From positions 725,733 to 789,732 of the forward strand of contig NZ_HG322949.1 of assembly GCF_000723165.1 (NCBI RefSeq): DNA of 64,000 nucleotides. Direction: 5' to 3'. The translations under genes were made by a program, and so were the position numbers. Below the pieces are notes generated by a model. The model searched no databases, was not told the DNA's origin, and saw only the letters and a list, made by a program, of their open reading frames with translations. This document shows, piece after piece, positions 1 through 10,113 of the stretch. How positions within the stretch are numbered: position 1 is the stretch's first letter; each line of letters starts with the position of its first letter. Source of the stretch: Janthinobacterium agaricidamnosum NBRC 102515 = DSM 9628 (GTDB lineage: Bacteria > Pseudomonadota > Gammaproteobacteria > Burkholderiales > Burkholderiaceae_D).

Positions 1-186
1 CAAGGCACGACACTCAAGGATCTGTTGAAGATCATACGTTTCCCCGGCTATACCACGCCGGCCGAATTCGCTTTTTCGATTGCGATGGTCGACGCCATGC
101 AGGTACAAGTCAATGCGCTGGAAAAAGCCGGCCAGGACTTGCTGGCGGCGGGCCGGCTGGTGGTGCAGGGGAAGAATGTCAGCTGA
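1..186 (+). CDS. C-terminal end of an unidentified protein (5' truncated by window)
   Basis: Frame 1 is open from the first base to a TGA at 184-186 and gives 61 residues ending in QGKNVS. The segment contains a short Pro-Gly turn (RFPGYTTPAEF) followed by a predicted amphipathic helix rich in Ala, Gln and Leu. I do not recognise the family. It is convergent with paaX, whose stop lies 17 bases further on, so it is not part of the paa operon. The start and most of the gene lie outside the window. Confidence 0.6.
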   Translation, partial: QGTTLKDLLKIIRFPGYTTPAEFAFSIAMVDAMQVQVNALEKAGQDLLAAGRLVVQGKNVS

Positions 187-202
187 TGGGCATGCTTGAG
201 TG

Positions 203-1132
203 CTAGGCCAGCAAACCGCCGAAGCGCTGGTAAAACGACGCTTCCGCCGCCGGCGACTGTGCGTCTTCGCGGCGCAGCGTCGTCATGATGTGTTCTTCGG
301 CGGCGCGGTAAATCAGGCGGTAGATGGCACGGACCAATGCATACGCTTGCGCGCCGGGCCATGGGTCCGGCAAGAGTTCGACCGGCAATTGCGGGTCGTG
401 CAATTGCACCCGGCGGTAGGCGTGAATCAGCAGCGAGCGGACCACAAACGCTTGCTCGGGGGCAATGTCGCTGTCGGTTTCGAGCAAGGCCAGCAATGGC
501 TGGAACTGGACGATGAAACGCCGGTAGTCGTGGATTACGCCGGACAAGTCCCAGCAATCGGCGACCATCTCGCGCAACGGGCGCTGGCTGACGCCGGGCA
601 ATTCCTTTGCCTGGCAGATGTACAGCTTGCCCTGCACGCCGTTACGTTGCAGCATGTCTTCCAGCACCGCCGGGTCGCCGGCCGGATGGCCGAACAGGCC
701 GGGTCCGATGGCGCTATACCCTTCCCACAGCATTTCCTTGCGCATCGAACTGCGCTCGGCGGCATCGATGCTGCCGGCCGGTCCCATCACCAGCGTCCAG
801 CTGCCATCCCAGTGCAATACCAGTGGCGCATAGATGCGCCGCAATGCGCGCATGAAACGTCCCAGCGCTTCCGGCGTGACCGCATACGCGCTGCGGCGGC
901 CGTCGCGGCTGGCGCCCAGCCAGCCTTCCTGCGCCAGCCGGAACACACTGGTACGCAGCAAGCGGTCATTGACGCCGAACGGCGCCAGCAATTCGATCAG
1001 GCTGCCTAGCCACACCAGACCGCCGTGCGGCACGATGGCGTCGCCAAAAATGGTGGTCACCAGCGACTTCGAGCGCGGCGGATCGCTGGCCAGGAATTGT
1101 GCTATCCATTCATTGCATGGGGTGTTCTTCAT
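203..1132 (-). CDS. paaX: Phenylacetic acid degradation operon repressor PaaX
   Basis: This 309-residue protein matches the PaaX family: an N-terminal winged-helix region with the family motif around KSLVTTIFGDAIVPHGG and WLGSLIELL, then the long PaaX C-terminal domain. Family knowledge: PaaX represses paa genes and is released by phenylacetyl-CoA. It is transcribed divergently from paaA, as expected for a local repressor. The frame is open further upstream to 1270, but I start at ATG 1132 because the upstream residues are not family-like and a weak GGAAAG lies just before this ATG. Length is close to the usual 300-310 residues. Confidence 0.92.
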   Translation of the reverse strand: MKNTPCNEWIAQFLASDPPRSKSLVTTIFGDAIVPHGGLVWLGSLIELLAPFGVNDRLLRTSVFRLAQEGWLGASRDGRRSAYAVTPEALGRFMRALRRIYAPLVLHWDGSWTLVMGPAGSIDAAERSSMRKEMLWEGYSAIGPGLFGHPAGDPAVLEDMLQRNGVQGKLYICQAKELPGVSQRPLREMVADCWDLSGVIHDYRRFIVQFQPLLALLETDSDIAPEQAFVVRSLLIHAYRRVQLHDPQLPVELLPDPWPGAQAYALVRAIYRLIYRAAEEHIMTTLRREDAQSPAAEASFYQRFGGLLA

Positions 1133-1367
1133 CGGCTTTCCGGGAGGTTTCTGGCGCGCGGGCGCCGACAGTGCGAGTTTACTTTGCCATGAGGCAAGTG
1201 CAGGACTATTTTTAACATGATACGTGCAGAAAGTAGCGCTAGAAAGGAAAGATGGGATACGGATTTTCAATATGACTCAAATATGGTGTATGCAAATTTA
1301 ATTTTGTATCGTATTATCTGTTCATCCGATGCGCATGACTGCGTAAAAAATGACTTGGAGCATGATC
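1133..1367. promoter_or_regulatory. paaX-paaA divergent control region
   Basis: This 235-base spacer between the two divergent starts is clearly AT-richer than the flanking genes, notably 1210-1320, and must hold both promoters and the PaaX operator. A loose dyad is visible: GATAC at 1256-1260 and GTATC at 1306-1310, with a further TGATACG at 1218-1224. A TATTAT at 1312-1317 could be a -10 for paaA, but no good -35 lies 16-18 bases before it. The operator assignment is a guess; the promoter role follows from gene layout. Confidence 0.45.
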
Positions 1368-2354
1368 ATGTATGCACAAATGGTGGAAACCGGTCTGAAA
1401 AACGTTCGTTCGCCCGACGCCATGGACGCGGACGAGCAGCAATTCCAGGCGCGCATCGATGCCGGCATCAAGATCGAAGCGAAGGACTGGATGCCCGACG
1501 CGTATCGCAAAACCCTGATCCGCCAGATTTCGCAGCACGCGCATTCGGAAATCGTCGGCCAATTGCCAGAAGGTAACTGGGTGACCCGCGCGCCGACGCT
1601 GAAACGCAAATCGATCTTGCTGGCCAAGATACAAGACGAAGCCGGCCACGGCCTGTACCTGTACAGCGCGGCCGAAACGCTGGGCGTGTCGCGCGACGAA
1701 TTGCTGGCCGCGCTGCATTCCGGCAAGGCCAAATATTCCAGCATCTTCAATTACCCGACGCTGAGCTGGGCCGACATGGGCGCCATCGGCTGGCTGGTCG
1801 ATGGCTCGGCCATCATCAACCAGATTCCGCTATGCCGCTGTTCGTACGGCCCGTATGCGCGCGCGATGGTGCGCGTCTGCAAGGAAGAGTCGTTCCATGC
1901 GCGCCAGGGCTACGACATCATGATGGCGCTGTGCAAAGGCAGCGCGGCCCAGAAGGCGATGGCGCAAGATGCGCTGAACCGCTGGTGGTGGCCGGCGCTG
2001 ATGATGTTCGGCCCGTCCGACGCCGCATCGGTCAACAGCGCCCAGTCGGCGTTATGGCGCATCAAGCTGTTTTCCAACGATGAGCTGCGCCAGCGCATGG
2101 TCGACCAGACCGTGCCGCAAATCGAGTACCTCGGCTTGACCGTGCCGGACCCGGACTTGCGATTCAACCAGCAGACCGGCCACTACCAATTCGGCGCGAT
2201 CGACTGGTCCGAATTCCACAACGTCTTGAAGGGCAACGGCCCCTGCAACCGCGAACGGCTGGCGACCCGCGTCAAGGCGTATGAAGACGGCGCCTGGTTC
2301 CGCGACGCGCTGGTCGCCTACGCCGATAAACAGGCCGCCGCCAGAGCCGCGTAG
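1368..2354 (+). CDS. paaA: 1,2-phenylacetyl-CoA epoxidase, catalytic subunit PaaA
   Basis: PaaA is the diiron oxygenase subunit that epoxidises the ring of phenylacetyl-CoA as part of the PaaABC(D)E complex. The 328-residue product carries two ExxH iron-binding pairs typical of the family, Glu91-xx-His94 (QDEAGHGLY) and Glu174-xx-His177 (EESFHARQG). An in-frame ATG exists at 1350, but ATG 1368 is preferred because GGAG at 1357-1360 sits 7 bases before it. It is the first gene of the operon, followed 61 bases later by paaB. The identification is secure from motif and operon order. Confidence 0.96.
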   Translation: MYAQMVETGLKNVRSPDAMDADEQQFQARIDAGIKIEAKDWMPDAYRKTLIRQISQHAHSEIVGQLPEGNWVTRAPTLKRKSILLAKIQDEAGHGLYLYSAAETLGVSRDELLAALHSGKAKYSSIFNYPTLSWADMGAIGWLVDGSAIINQIPLCRCSYGPYARAMVRVCKEESFHARQGYDIMMALCKGSAAQKAMAQDALNRWWWPALMMFGPSDAASVNSAQSALWRIKLFSNDELRQRMVDQTVPQIEYLGLTVPDPDLRFNQQTGHYQFGAIDWSEFHNVLKGNGPCNRERLATRVKAYEDGAWFRDALVAYADKQAAARAA

Positions 2355-2415
2355 GCCGGATTGGCGCACAGCGCGTAATCCGGCAAGCTTGGAGAAATAT
2401 TTACAGGAGCAGGTG

Positions 2416-2700
2416 ATGAGCAAGGAATGGCCATTGTGGGAAATCTTCATTCGCAGCCAGCACGGCCTGGCGCATAAGCACGTCGGCAGCCTGCACGCGC
2501 CGGATGCCGAAATGGCGCTCAACAATGCGCGCGACGTGTACACCCGCCGCAACGAAGGCGTCAGCATCTGGGTGGTGCGCGCCGCCGATATCGTCGCCAG
2601 CAGTCCCGCCGACAAGGGGGCGCTGTTCGACCCGTCGAACAGCAAAGTCTACCGCCATCCGACCTTCTTCCCGATGCCGGAAGAAGTCAAGAACCTGTAA
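2416..2700 (+). CDS. paaB: 1,2-phenylacetyl-CoA epoxidase subunit PaaB
   Basis: This small 94-residue subunit of the phenylacetyl-CoA epoxidase shows the PaaB signature (WEIFIRSQHGLAHKHVGS near the start, then ALNNARDVYTRR and IWVVRA). The subunit is non-catalytic and bridges PaaAC heterodimers in the related enterobacterial complex. The frame is open upstream, but ATG 2416 is chosen because AGGAG at 2405-2409 precedes it and the family begins here. paaC follows 13 bases after the stop. Confidence 0.95.
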   Translation: MSKEWPLWEIFIRSQHGLAHKHVGSLHAPDAEMALNNARDVYTRRNEGVSIWVVRAADIVASSPADKGALFDPSNSKVYRHPTFFPMPEEVKNL

Positions 2701-2713
2701 GCGGAGCGCCACC

Positions 2714-3466
2714 GTGGAGCATAAAGTCAATTACCTGCTGCGCCTGGGCGACAATGCGCTGATCCTGAGCCAGCAATTGTCGCAACTGTGCGGCAAGGGA
2801 CCGGCGCTGGAAGAGGACATGGCGCTGACCAACGTCGCGCTCGACCTGCTGGGCCAGACCCGCCTGTGGTACGGCTACGCCGCCGAACTGGAAGGCGCCG
2901 GCCGCGACGAAGACCAGATCGCCTACCTGCGCGACGCGCACGACTTCAAGAATTGCCTGCTGCTGGAACAGCCGAACGGCAATTACGCCGACACCATGAT
3001 GCGCCAGTTCTTTTTCGACAGCTGGCACTACTTCCTGCTGCGCGGCTTGCTGGCAGCGAGCGATGCGCGCATCGCGGAAGTGGCCGAGAAATCGATCAAG
3101 GAAGTGACCTATCACTTGCGCCGCAGCGGAGATTTGGTGGTGCGCCTCGGCGACGGCACCGCCGAAAGCCATGCGAAAACCCAGGCCGCCGCCAACGCGC
3201 TGTGGATGTACAGCGGCGAAATGTTCCATTACGACGCGGTCGACCAGGCGATGGCGGCGGCCGGCGTCGCGCCCGCCGCCGACGGCTTGCGCCAGGCTTT
3301 CCTTGAACACGTCGGCGAAATTTTCGCCGAAGCGACGCTGGCCATGCCGCCGCTGGACGCATGGATGCAACAGGGCGGCAAGCAGGGCATCCATACCGAG
3401 CACATGGGATTCATCCTGGCCGAAATGCAGTTCTTGCAGCGCGCCTATCCCGGCGCGGAGTGGTAG
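2714..3466 (+). CDS. paaC: 1,2-phenylacetyl-CoA epoxidase structural subunit PaaC
   Basis: A 250-residue ferritin-fold subunit that partners PaaA and helps bind the CoA ester; in the known enzyme it has lost the iron site. It aligns with PaaC by its N-terminus (NYLLRLGDNALILSQQL) and the LDLLGQTRLWYGYAAELEG region. The start is a GTG at 2714, supported by GGAG at 2703-2706 and by the usual family length of about 250 residues. No ATG is available at the right place. The stop TAG directly abuts the paaD ATG, suggesting translational coupling. Confidence 0.95.
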   Translation: MEHKVNYLLRLGDNALILSQQLSQLCGKGPALEEDMALTNVALDLLGQTRLWYGYAAELEGAGRDEDQIAYLRDAHDFKNCLLLEQPNGNYADTMMRQFFFDSWHYFLLRGLLAASDARIAEVAEKSIKEVTYHLRRSGDLVVRLGDGTAESHAKTQAAANALWMYSGEMFHYDAVDQAMAAAGVAPAADGLRQAFLEHVGEIFAEATLAMPPLDAWMQQGGKQGIHTEHMGFILAEMQFLQRAYPGAEW

Positions 3467-4006
3467 ATGACTACCGATAAAGCGCAGCCAGCCGGCGTCA
3501 TCAGCGCCGGCCAGGTCTGGGCCTGGCTGGGCGAGGTCGCCGACCCTGAAATCCCGGTGGTTTCGGTGGTCGACCTGGGCATCGTGCGCAGCGTCGAAAT
3601 GACCGGGCCACACGCGTGCCGGGTGACGCTCACGCCGACCTATTCCGGCTGCCCGGCCATGCAGGTGATCGCCGATGCCGTCACCGAAGCGTTATCCAGC
3701 CATGGCGTCGGCCAGGTGACGCTGGTGAGTCAGTTGTCGCCGGCCTGGACCACCGACTGGATCAGCGAGGCCGGCAAGGCCAGGCTGAAGGGGTATGGCA
3801 TCGCGCCGCCGGCCGGGCAAGTAATCGACATCAGCGGTTTGCACGGTGGCGTGAAACGGCGCGTGCTGCCGACATTGACGGTCGCCTGTCCCAACTGCGG
3901 TTCCGGGCACACCGAGCTGACCAGCCAGTTCGGCTCGACGCCCTGCAAGGCGCTGTACAAATGCCTGGCTTGCCGCGAGCCGTTCGACTACTTCAAGTGC
4001 CACTGA
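3467..4006 (+). CDS. paaD: PaaD, MIP18/DUF59-type maturation factor of the epoxidase
   Basis: The 179-residue product has an N-terminal DUF59 (MIP18-like) domain (EVADPEIPVVSVVDLGIVRSVE, Cys in YSGCPAMQ) and a C-terminal Cys-rich zinc-ribbon-like segment with CPNCGS, then CLACREPF and a final KCH. Family knowledge links PaaD to Fe-S cluster or iron-centre assembly of the PaaABCE complex. Its ATG immediately follows the paaC stop with no spacer. Paralogues in general Fe-S assembly lack the Cys-rich tail, so PaaD is the better call. Confidence 0.94.
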   Translation: MTTDKAQPAGVISAGQVWAWLGEVADPEIPVVSVVDLGIVRSVEMTGPHACRVTLTPTYSGCPAMQVIADAVTEALSSHGVGQVTLVSQLSPAWTTDWISEAGKARLKGYGIAPPAGQVIDISGLHGGVKRRVLPTLTVACPNCGSGHTELTSQFGSTPCKALYKCLACREPFDYFKCH

Positions 4007-4027
4007 CGTTTCATTAACGAGAGCCCT

Positions 4028-5107
4028 ATGAGCAAATTTTATCCGCTGCGGGTCGCGAAAGTCAGCCATGAAACGCGCGACACCATCGCCGTGACGTTCG
4101 CCGTGCCGCCAGAATTGCAGCGGCAGTTCAGGTTCCAGCAAGGCCAGCACCTGACCTTGCGCGCCGATGTCGATGCCGAAGACTTGCGCCGCTCGTATTC
4201 GATCTGTTCGGCGGTGCAGGACGGCACGCTGCGCGTGGCGATCAAGCGCACCCCGGGCGGCGCCTTTTCCAGCTGGGCCAACGACACGCTGCAAGCCGGC
4301 GCCGTGATCGACGTGATGCCGCCGATGGGCCACTTCAACGTGCCGCTGGCGCCGGACAATCGCAAGCACTACCTGGCGTTCGCGGCCGGCAGCGGCATCA
4401 CGCCTATCCTGTCGATCATCAAGACCACCTTGCTGGCCGAACCGCACAGCCGCTTCACGCTGTTTTACGGTAACCGCGCCTCGTCCAGCGTCATCTTCAA
4501 GGAAGAATTGACGGACTTGAAGGACGTCTACCTGCAGCGCCTGAACCTGGTTTATGTGATGAGCCGCGAACAGCAGGATATCGAACTGTTCAACGGCCGC
4601 ATCACCAGGGAAAAATGCGAGCAATTCCTGCGCCACTGGATCAAGGTCGAGGATTGCGACATCGCTTTCATTTGCGGCCCGCAAGACATGATGTTGGGCG
4701 TGTCCGCAGCGCTGCAAGCGGCCGGCATGCCGAAGCAAGCCATCAAGGTTGAACTGTTCGCATCCAGCATCCCGAACAGCGCGCACCAGCCGCGCGCCAG
4801 GCTCGATGCCGGCGTGCGCCAGGAAACCGAAGTCACCGTCATCATCGACGGCAACCACAGCACGTTCACGATGGACCAGGACCAGGAATCGATCCTCGAC
4901 GCCGGCCTGCGCCATGGTCTCGACATGCGCTACTCGTGCAAGGGCGGCGTGTGTTCGACCTGCCGCTGCAAACTGCTCGATGGCAAGGTCGACATGGACG
5001 TCAACTACGCGCTGGAAGACTACGAAGTGGCGCGCGGATTTGTGTTGAGCTGCCAGAGTTTTCCGGTCACCGACAAGGTCGTCATCGATTTCGACCAGGC
5101 CGAATAG
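4028..5107 (+). CDS. paaE: 1,2-phenylacetyl-CoA epoxidase reductase PaaE
   Basis: This 359-residue NADPH-dependent flavin reductase passes electrons to PaaA. The N-terminal half is an FNR-type FAD/NAD(P) module (RRSYSICS near residue 57 for flavin, AAGSGITPILS for NADP). The C-terminal domain is a plant-type [2Fe-2S] ferredoxin with ligands Cys304, Cys309, Cys312 and Cys342. All four cysteines are intact. GAGAG lies just before the ATG. The gene sits 21 bases after paaD and before paaG. Confidence 0.96.
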   Translation: MSKFYPLRVAKVSHETRDTIAVTFAVPPELQRQFRFQQGQHLTLRADVDAEDLRRSYSICSAVQDGTLRVAIKRTPGGAFSSWANDTLQAGAVIDVMPPMGHFNVPLAPDNRKHYLAFAAGSGITPILSIIKTTLLAEPHSRFTLFYGNRASSSVIFKEELTDLKDVYLQRLNLVYVMSREQQDIELFNGRITREKCEQFLRHWIKVEDCDIAFICGPQDMMLGVSAALQAAGMPKQAIKVELFASSIPNSAHQPRARLDAGVRQETEVTVIIDGNHSTFTMDQDQESILDAGLRHGLDMRYSCKGGVCSTCRCKLLDGKVDMDVNYALEDYEVARGFVLSCQSFPVTDKVVIDFDQAE

Positions 5108-5144
5108 CACACTACAACAACGAAAATAACGATAGCGAGACGCC

Positions 5145-5936
5145 ATGAACTATCAAAACATCCTGTTTGACATCCGCGACGGCATTGCCCGCTTGACGCT
5201 GAACCGGCCCGACAAATTGAACAGTTTTACCGAGGCCATGCACGAAGAAGTGCGCCATGCGCTGGCCCGGGTTAACGCCGACGGCAGCGTGCGGGTATTT
5301 GTGCTGAGCGGCGCCGGCCGTGGGTTTTGCGCCGGCCAGGATTTGTCCGACCGCGCCGTGGCGCCGGGTTCCAAAGGCGTCGACCTGGGCCAGTCGGTGC
5401 AGAAAAACTACGCACCGCTGGTGCTGGCGCTGCAAGCGTTGCCGATGCCGGTGATTTGCGCCGTCAACGGCGTGGCGGCCGGCGCCGGCGCCAACCTGGC
5501 GCTGGCTTGCGACATCGTGCTGGCGGCCAAGTCGGCCAGCTTTGTCGAAGTGTTTTGCAAGCTGGGCCTGATCCCCGACACCGGCGGCACTTACTTCCTG
5601 CCGCGCCTGATCGGCAGCGCGCGCGCGATGGGGCTGGCGATGCTGGGCGAAAAACTGACGGCCGAACGGGCCGAAAGCTGGGGCCTGATCTGGAAGTGCG
5701 TCGACGACGGCCAACTGGCCGACGAAACCGACAAGCTGGCGCGGCACTTCGCCAGCGCGCCGACCAAGGGCCTGGCTTTCACCAGGAAAGCGCTGCAAGC
5801 AAGCGGCGCCAACACGCTGGCGCAGCAATTGGCGCTGGAGGCGGCAATGATGAGCGAACTGGGCAACAGCGACGATTACCGCGAAGGCGTGGCCGCCTTC
5901 ATCGAAAAACGCCCGCCGCAATTCAAGGGGAAATAA
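5145..5936 (+). CDS. paaG: Ring-1,2-epoxyphenylacetyl-CoA isomerase PaaG
   Basis: The 263-residue crotonase-fold protein matches PaaG, which isomerises the ring epoxide to oxepin-CoA and also shifts a double bond later in the pathway. Visible crotonase features are GRGFCAGQDLSD near residue 60, the oxyanion-hole segment NGVAAGAGANLALACDIV near 107, and LIPDTGGTYFLPRLIG. Together with operon position this favours PaaG over the hydratase PaaF, which I do not see in the window. It is followed after 3 bases by paaH. Confidence 0.9.
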   Translation: MNYQNILFDIRDGIARLTLNRPDKLNSFTEAMHEEVRHALARVNADGSVRVFVLSGAGRGFCAGQDLSDRAVAPGSKGVDLGQSVQKNYAPLVLALQALPMPVICAVNGVAAGAGANLALACDIVLAAKSASFVEVFCKLGLIPDTGGTYFLPRLIGSARAMGLAMLGEKLTAERAESWGLIWKCVDDGQLADETDKLARHFASAPTKGLAFTRKALQASGANTLAQQLALEAAMMSELGNSDDYREGVAAFIEKRPPQFKGK

Positions 5937-5939
5937 GCG

Positions 5940-7493
5940 ATGGCAGCCCTGACGCAAGACAGTATCGTCGCCGTGGTCGGCAGCGGCGCGATGGGTGCCG
6001 GCATCGCGCAAGTGGCGGCCGCCTCGGGTTATCGGGTCAAGCTGTACGACAGCCGCCCGCAAGCCGTGAGCAAGGCGCTGGCCGGGATCGGCAAGATGTT
6101 TGTCAAGCTGGCTGAAAAAGGCCGCATGACGGCCGGCGAAGCGGCCGCCGCCAGCGCCCGCCTGCAAGCGGCGAGCAGTCTGGACGACCTGGCCGACGCC
6201 GGACTGGTGGTGGAAGCCATCGTCGAACACCTGGAGGCCAAGCGCGGCCTGTTCGCGCAACTGGAACAAGTCGTCGGCGACCATTGTATTCTGGCGACGA
6301 ATACCTCGTCGCTCTCGGTCACCGCCATCGCCGCCGGGCTGCGGCTGCCGCAGCGCCTGGTCGGCATGCATTTTTTTAATCCGGTGCCGCTGATGGCGCT
6401 GGTCGAAGTGGTCAGCGGCCTGGCCACCGATGCGCAGGCGGCCAGCACCGTGTTCGACACCGCCGCCGCCTGGGGCAAGAGTCCGGTGCATGCAACGTCC
6501 ACACCCGGCTTCATCGTCAACCGCGTGGCGCGGCCGTTTTATGCCGAAGGGTTGCGCCTGTTGAATGAACGGGCCGGCGACGCGGTCACCATCGACACAC
6601 TGATGCGCGAGGCGGGCGGTTTTCGCATGGGACCGTTCGAATTGATGGACCTGATCGGCCACGACGTCAATTTTTCGGTCACCCAATCGGTGTTCGACGC
6701 CTACTTCGGCGACCCGCGTTTTACGCCGTCGGTGCTGCAACAGGAACTGGTCAACGCCGGTTTCCTGGGCCGCAAGACGGGGCGCGGTTTTTATGCTTAT
6801 GGCGAGCAGGCCGTGCAGCCGCTGGCGCAGGCCGAAGCGCCTCGGCCGCAACCGGAATTCGTCGCCCGCAGCGGGGCGGTCGGCAGCCATGGCGCCGTCA
6901 TCGACGCCTTGGGCCAGCGCCTGGTCCAGGCCGGCATCACGGTCAGCCAGCGCGGCATGCCGGAAGGCCATCAAGACCATGAAGCGCCGGCCCTGCATTG
7001 CCATGGCGCCGCGATTTACCTCAGCGACGGCCGCAGTGCCACCCAGCGGGCGCGCGACAACCGGCATCCGGATACCGTGCTGTTCGACCTGGTGTTCGAT
7101 TTCGCCAGCGCCAAACGGATCGCCGTCACCTGCGCCGACCAGTGCAGCCCGGCCGCGTATGACGCCGCGGTCGGGTTGTTCCAGGCCGCCGGCTTCATCG
7201 TCTCGCGGCTCGACGACGTGCCGGGCCTGGCCGTGATGCGCACCGTCGCCATGCTGGCCAATGAAGCGGCCGACGCCGTCAATCAGGGCGTGTGCAGCGT
7301 AGCGGCCGTCGATCTCGCGATGCGCAAGGGCGTCAATTATCCGCGCGGCCCGCTGGCCTGGGCCGATGACATCGGCCTCGGGCAAGTCGTGGCCGTATTA
7401 GACAACCTGGCGCGGGCTTACGGCGAAGACCGCTACCGCATATCGCCGCTGCTGCGCCGCAAACTCGCCCATGGAGTGACTTTTCATGCTTAA
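5940..7493 (+). CDS. paaH: 3-hydroxyadipyl-CoA dehydrogenase PaaH
   Basis: A 517-residue two-domain 3-hydroxyacyl-CoA dehydrogenase. The NAD-binding Rossmann motif GSGAMGAGIAQ lies near the N-terminus. The catalytic His144 is in MHFFNPVPLM. The first dehydrogenase C-terminal domain (GFIVNRVARPF) is followed by a second such domain ending near YRISPLLRRKL, the long architecture typical of PaaH (PaaC in older naming). It oxidises 3-hydroxyadipyl-CoA to 3-oxoadipyl-CoA, the substrate of the thiolase that is broken in this operon. The end overlaps paaI by 8 bases. Confidence 0.93.
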   Translation: MAALTQDSIVAVVGSGAMGAGIAQVAAASGYRVKLYDSRPQAVSKALAGIGKMFVKLAEKGRMTAGEAAAASARLQAASSLDDLADAGLVVEAIVEHLEAKRGLFAQLEQVVGDHCILATNTSSLSVTAIAAGLRLPQRLVGMHFFNPVPLMALVEVVSGLATDAQAASTVFDTAAAWGKSPVHATSTPGFIVNRVARPFYAEGLRLLNERAGDAVTIDTLMREAGGFRMGPFELMDLIGHDVNFSVTQSVFDAYFGDPRFTPSVLQQELVNAGFLGRKTGRGFYAYGEQAVQPLAQAEAPRPQPEFVARSGAVGSHGAVIDALGQRLVQAGITVSQRGMPEGHQDHEAPALHCHGAAIYLSDGRSATQRARDNRHPDTVLFDLVFDFASAKRIAVTCADQCSPAAYDAAVGLFQAAGFIVSRLDDVPGLAVMRTVAMLANEAADAVNQGVCSVAAVDLAMRKGVNYPRGPLAWADDIGLGQVVAVLDNLARAYGEDRYRISPLLRRKLAHGVTFHA

Positions 7494-7932
7494 CGATACC
7501 CTGCTCAGCGCCCATGCGCTGGCCGAAGCCGCCGCAGCCGCGATGTACGCGCGCGACAATGCCACCCAGGCGCTGGGCATCGGCCTGGCCGAGGTCGGTC
7601 CCGGTTATGCGTGCATGACGATGACGGTACGCAGCGACATGCTGAACGGCCACCGAAGCTGTCATGGCGGCCTGATTTTTGCGCTGGCCGACAGCGCCTT
7701 CGCGTTTGCCTGCAACAGCTACAACCTGAACACCGTCGGCGCCGGCTGCGGCATCGATTACTTGGCGCCGGCTCACCTGGACGACGTGCTGACGGCGGAA
7801 GCGGTCGAGCAGACGCTGGCCGGCAAAAGCGGCGTCTACGATGTCAAGGTCAGCAACCAGCAAGGCCGCCTGATCGCTCTATTTCGCGGCAAGTCGCTGC
7901 GCGTCGCCGGCGAAGTCATACCGCAAAGTTAA
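7486..7932 (+). CDS. paaI: Hydroxyphenylacetyl-CoA thioesterase PaaI
   Basis: This 148-residue single hot-dog-fold thioesterase has the PaaI signature around SCHGGLIFALADSAFAFACNS, including the Asp that acts in catalysis, and a CGIDYLAPAHLDDVL strand. Family knowledge: PaaI rescues CoA from dead-end ring-hydroxylated CoA esters. Its ATG lies inside the last codons of paaH (8-base overlap), indicating coupled translation. paaK starts 25 bases after its stop. Confidence 0.94.
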   Translation: MLNDTLLSAHALAEAAAAAMYARDNATQALGIGLAEVGPGYACMTMTVRSDMLNGHRSCHGGLIFALADSAFAFACNSYNLNTVGAGCGIDYLAPAHLDDVLTAEAVEQTLAGKSGVYDVKVSNQQGRLIALFRGKSLRVAGEVIPQS

Positions 7933-7957
7933 TTGGCCAGGCCAACAGGAGACAGCA

Positions 7958-9283
<1,326 letters not shown>

Positions 9284-9307
9284 CCGTATAAAAATCAGGA
9301 GACCAAC

Positions 9308-9445
9308 ATGCATCAAGCCTTTATCTGCGACGCCGTGCCGATCGCGGCGGTCAAGCAGCTGGAACGCACCGGCGGGCGTGATGCGCTGTGCACCATGTGC
9401 ATCGGCGTCGGCCAGGGCATCGCGCTGGTGCTCGAACGCGTTTGA
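9308..9445 (+). pseudogene. paaJ: paaJ remnant: beta-ketoadipyl-CoA thiolase with a large in-frame internal deletion
   Basis: A 45-codon frame lies exactly where paaJ is expected. Its first ten residues (MHQAFICDAV) are the thiolase N-terminus. From about residue 12 it reads as the thiolase C-terminus (KQLERTGG, then LCTMCIGVGQGIALVLERV) up to the native stop. The roughly 350 residues between, including the nucleophilic Cys and the catalytic His region, are absent, but the frame is kept and AGGAG precedes the ATG. A family thiolase is about 400 residues, so this cannot be active. The remaining steps to acetyl-CoA and succinyl-CoA must use a thiolase encoded elsewhere, for example a pcaF-type enzyme (inference). 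Confidence 0.9.
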
Positions 9446-9461
9446 GAGGGAGGAAATCGGC

Positions 9462-10073
9462 ATGGTCAAGGTCTATGAAATCAATGGCGTCAGGCCGGTG
9501 GTGCATCCGAGCGCCTACGTGCATCCGAGCGCGGTGCTGATCGGCGACGTGATCGTCGGGCCGCGCTGTTATGTCGGCCCGCTGGCGTCGATACGCGGCG
9601 ATTTCGGCCGGCTGGTACTGGAACAGGGCGCCAACCTGCAAGACACCTGCGTGATGCACGGCTTTCCCGGCTGCGACACGGTGGTCGAAAGCGACGGCCA
9701 CATCGGCCACGGCGCCGTGCTGCACGGTTGCCGCATCGGCCGCAATGCGCTGGTCGGCATGAACGCGGTGGTGATGGACAACGCCGTCATCGGCGAGGAA
9801 TCCATCGTCGCCGCGATGAGCTTCGTCAAGGCCGGCATGATCGTCGCGCCGCGCAGCATGGTGGTCGGCGCGCCGGCGCGCGTGATGCGCAGCCTGAGCG
9901 ACGATGAAATCCGCTGGAAATCCGGCGGCACCAGCCAGTACCACGAGCTGGCGCTGCGTTCGATGAACAGCATGTATCTGGTCGACGCCCTGACCGAGGT
10001 CGAGGCCAACCGGCAGCGGCTGTCGTTCGAGTCGGTGCTGCCGCCGCACTTGCATAAAAACGCCGGGACTTGA
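9462..10073 (+). CDS. paaY: PaaY, left-handed beta-helix thioesterase/carbonic anhydrase-like protein
   Basis: The 203-residue hexapeptide-repeat protein contains the gamma-carbonic-anhydrase-like series YVHPSAVLIGDVIVG, SIRGDFG, DTCVMHGFPG, HIGHGAVLHGC and ALVGMNAVVMD, with the metal-binding His residues present. Family knowledge: PaaY is a thioesterase that removes toxic CoA esters formed in the paa pathway. ATG 9462 is chosen because GGGAGG at 9448-9453 precedes it; an upstream in-frame ATG at 9378 lies inside the paaJ remnant. It sits between the remnant and paaZ. Confidence 0.93.
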   Translation: MVKVYEINGVRPVVHPSAYVHPSAVLIGDVIVGPRCYVGPLASIRGDFGRLVLEQGANLQDTCVMHGFPGCDTVVESDGHIGHGAVLHGCRIGRNALVGMNAVVMDNAVIGEESIVAAMSFVKAGMIVAPRSMVVGAPARVMRSLSDDEIRWKSGGTSQYHELALRSMNSMYLVDALTEVEANRQRLSFESVLPPHLHKNAGT

Positions 10074-10113
10074 GAATTCGGCGCATCCAACCACGTTTTC
10101 TGGAGAACTTCAC

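Noticed and set aside
5112..7385. A 757-codon open frame antisense to paaG and paaH (similar long antisense frames occur over most genes here)
   Set aside because: Rich in Arg, His, Gln and Gly with no motif; typical mirror frame of high-GC coding DNA. The sense frames carry clear enzyme motifs.
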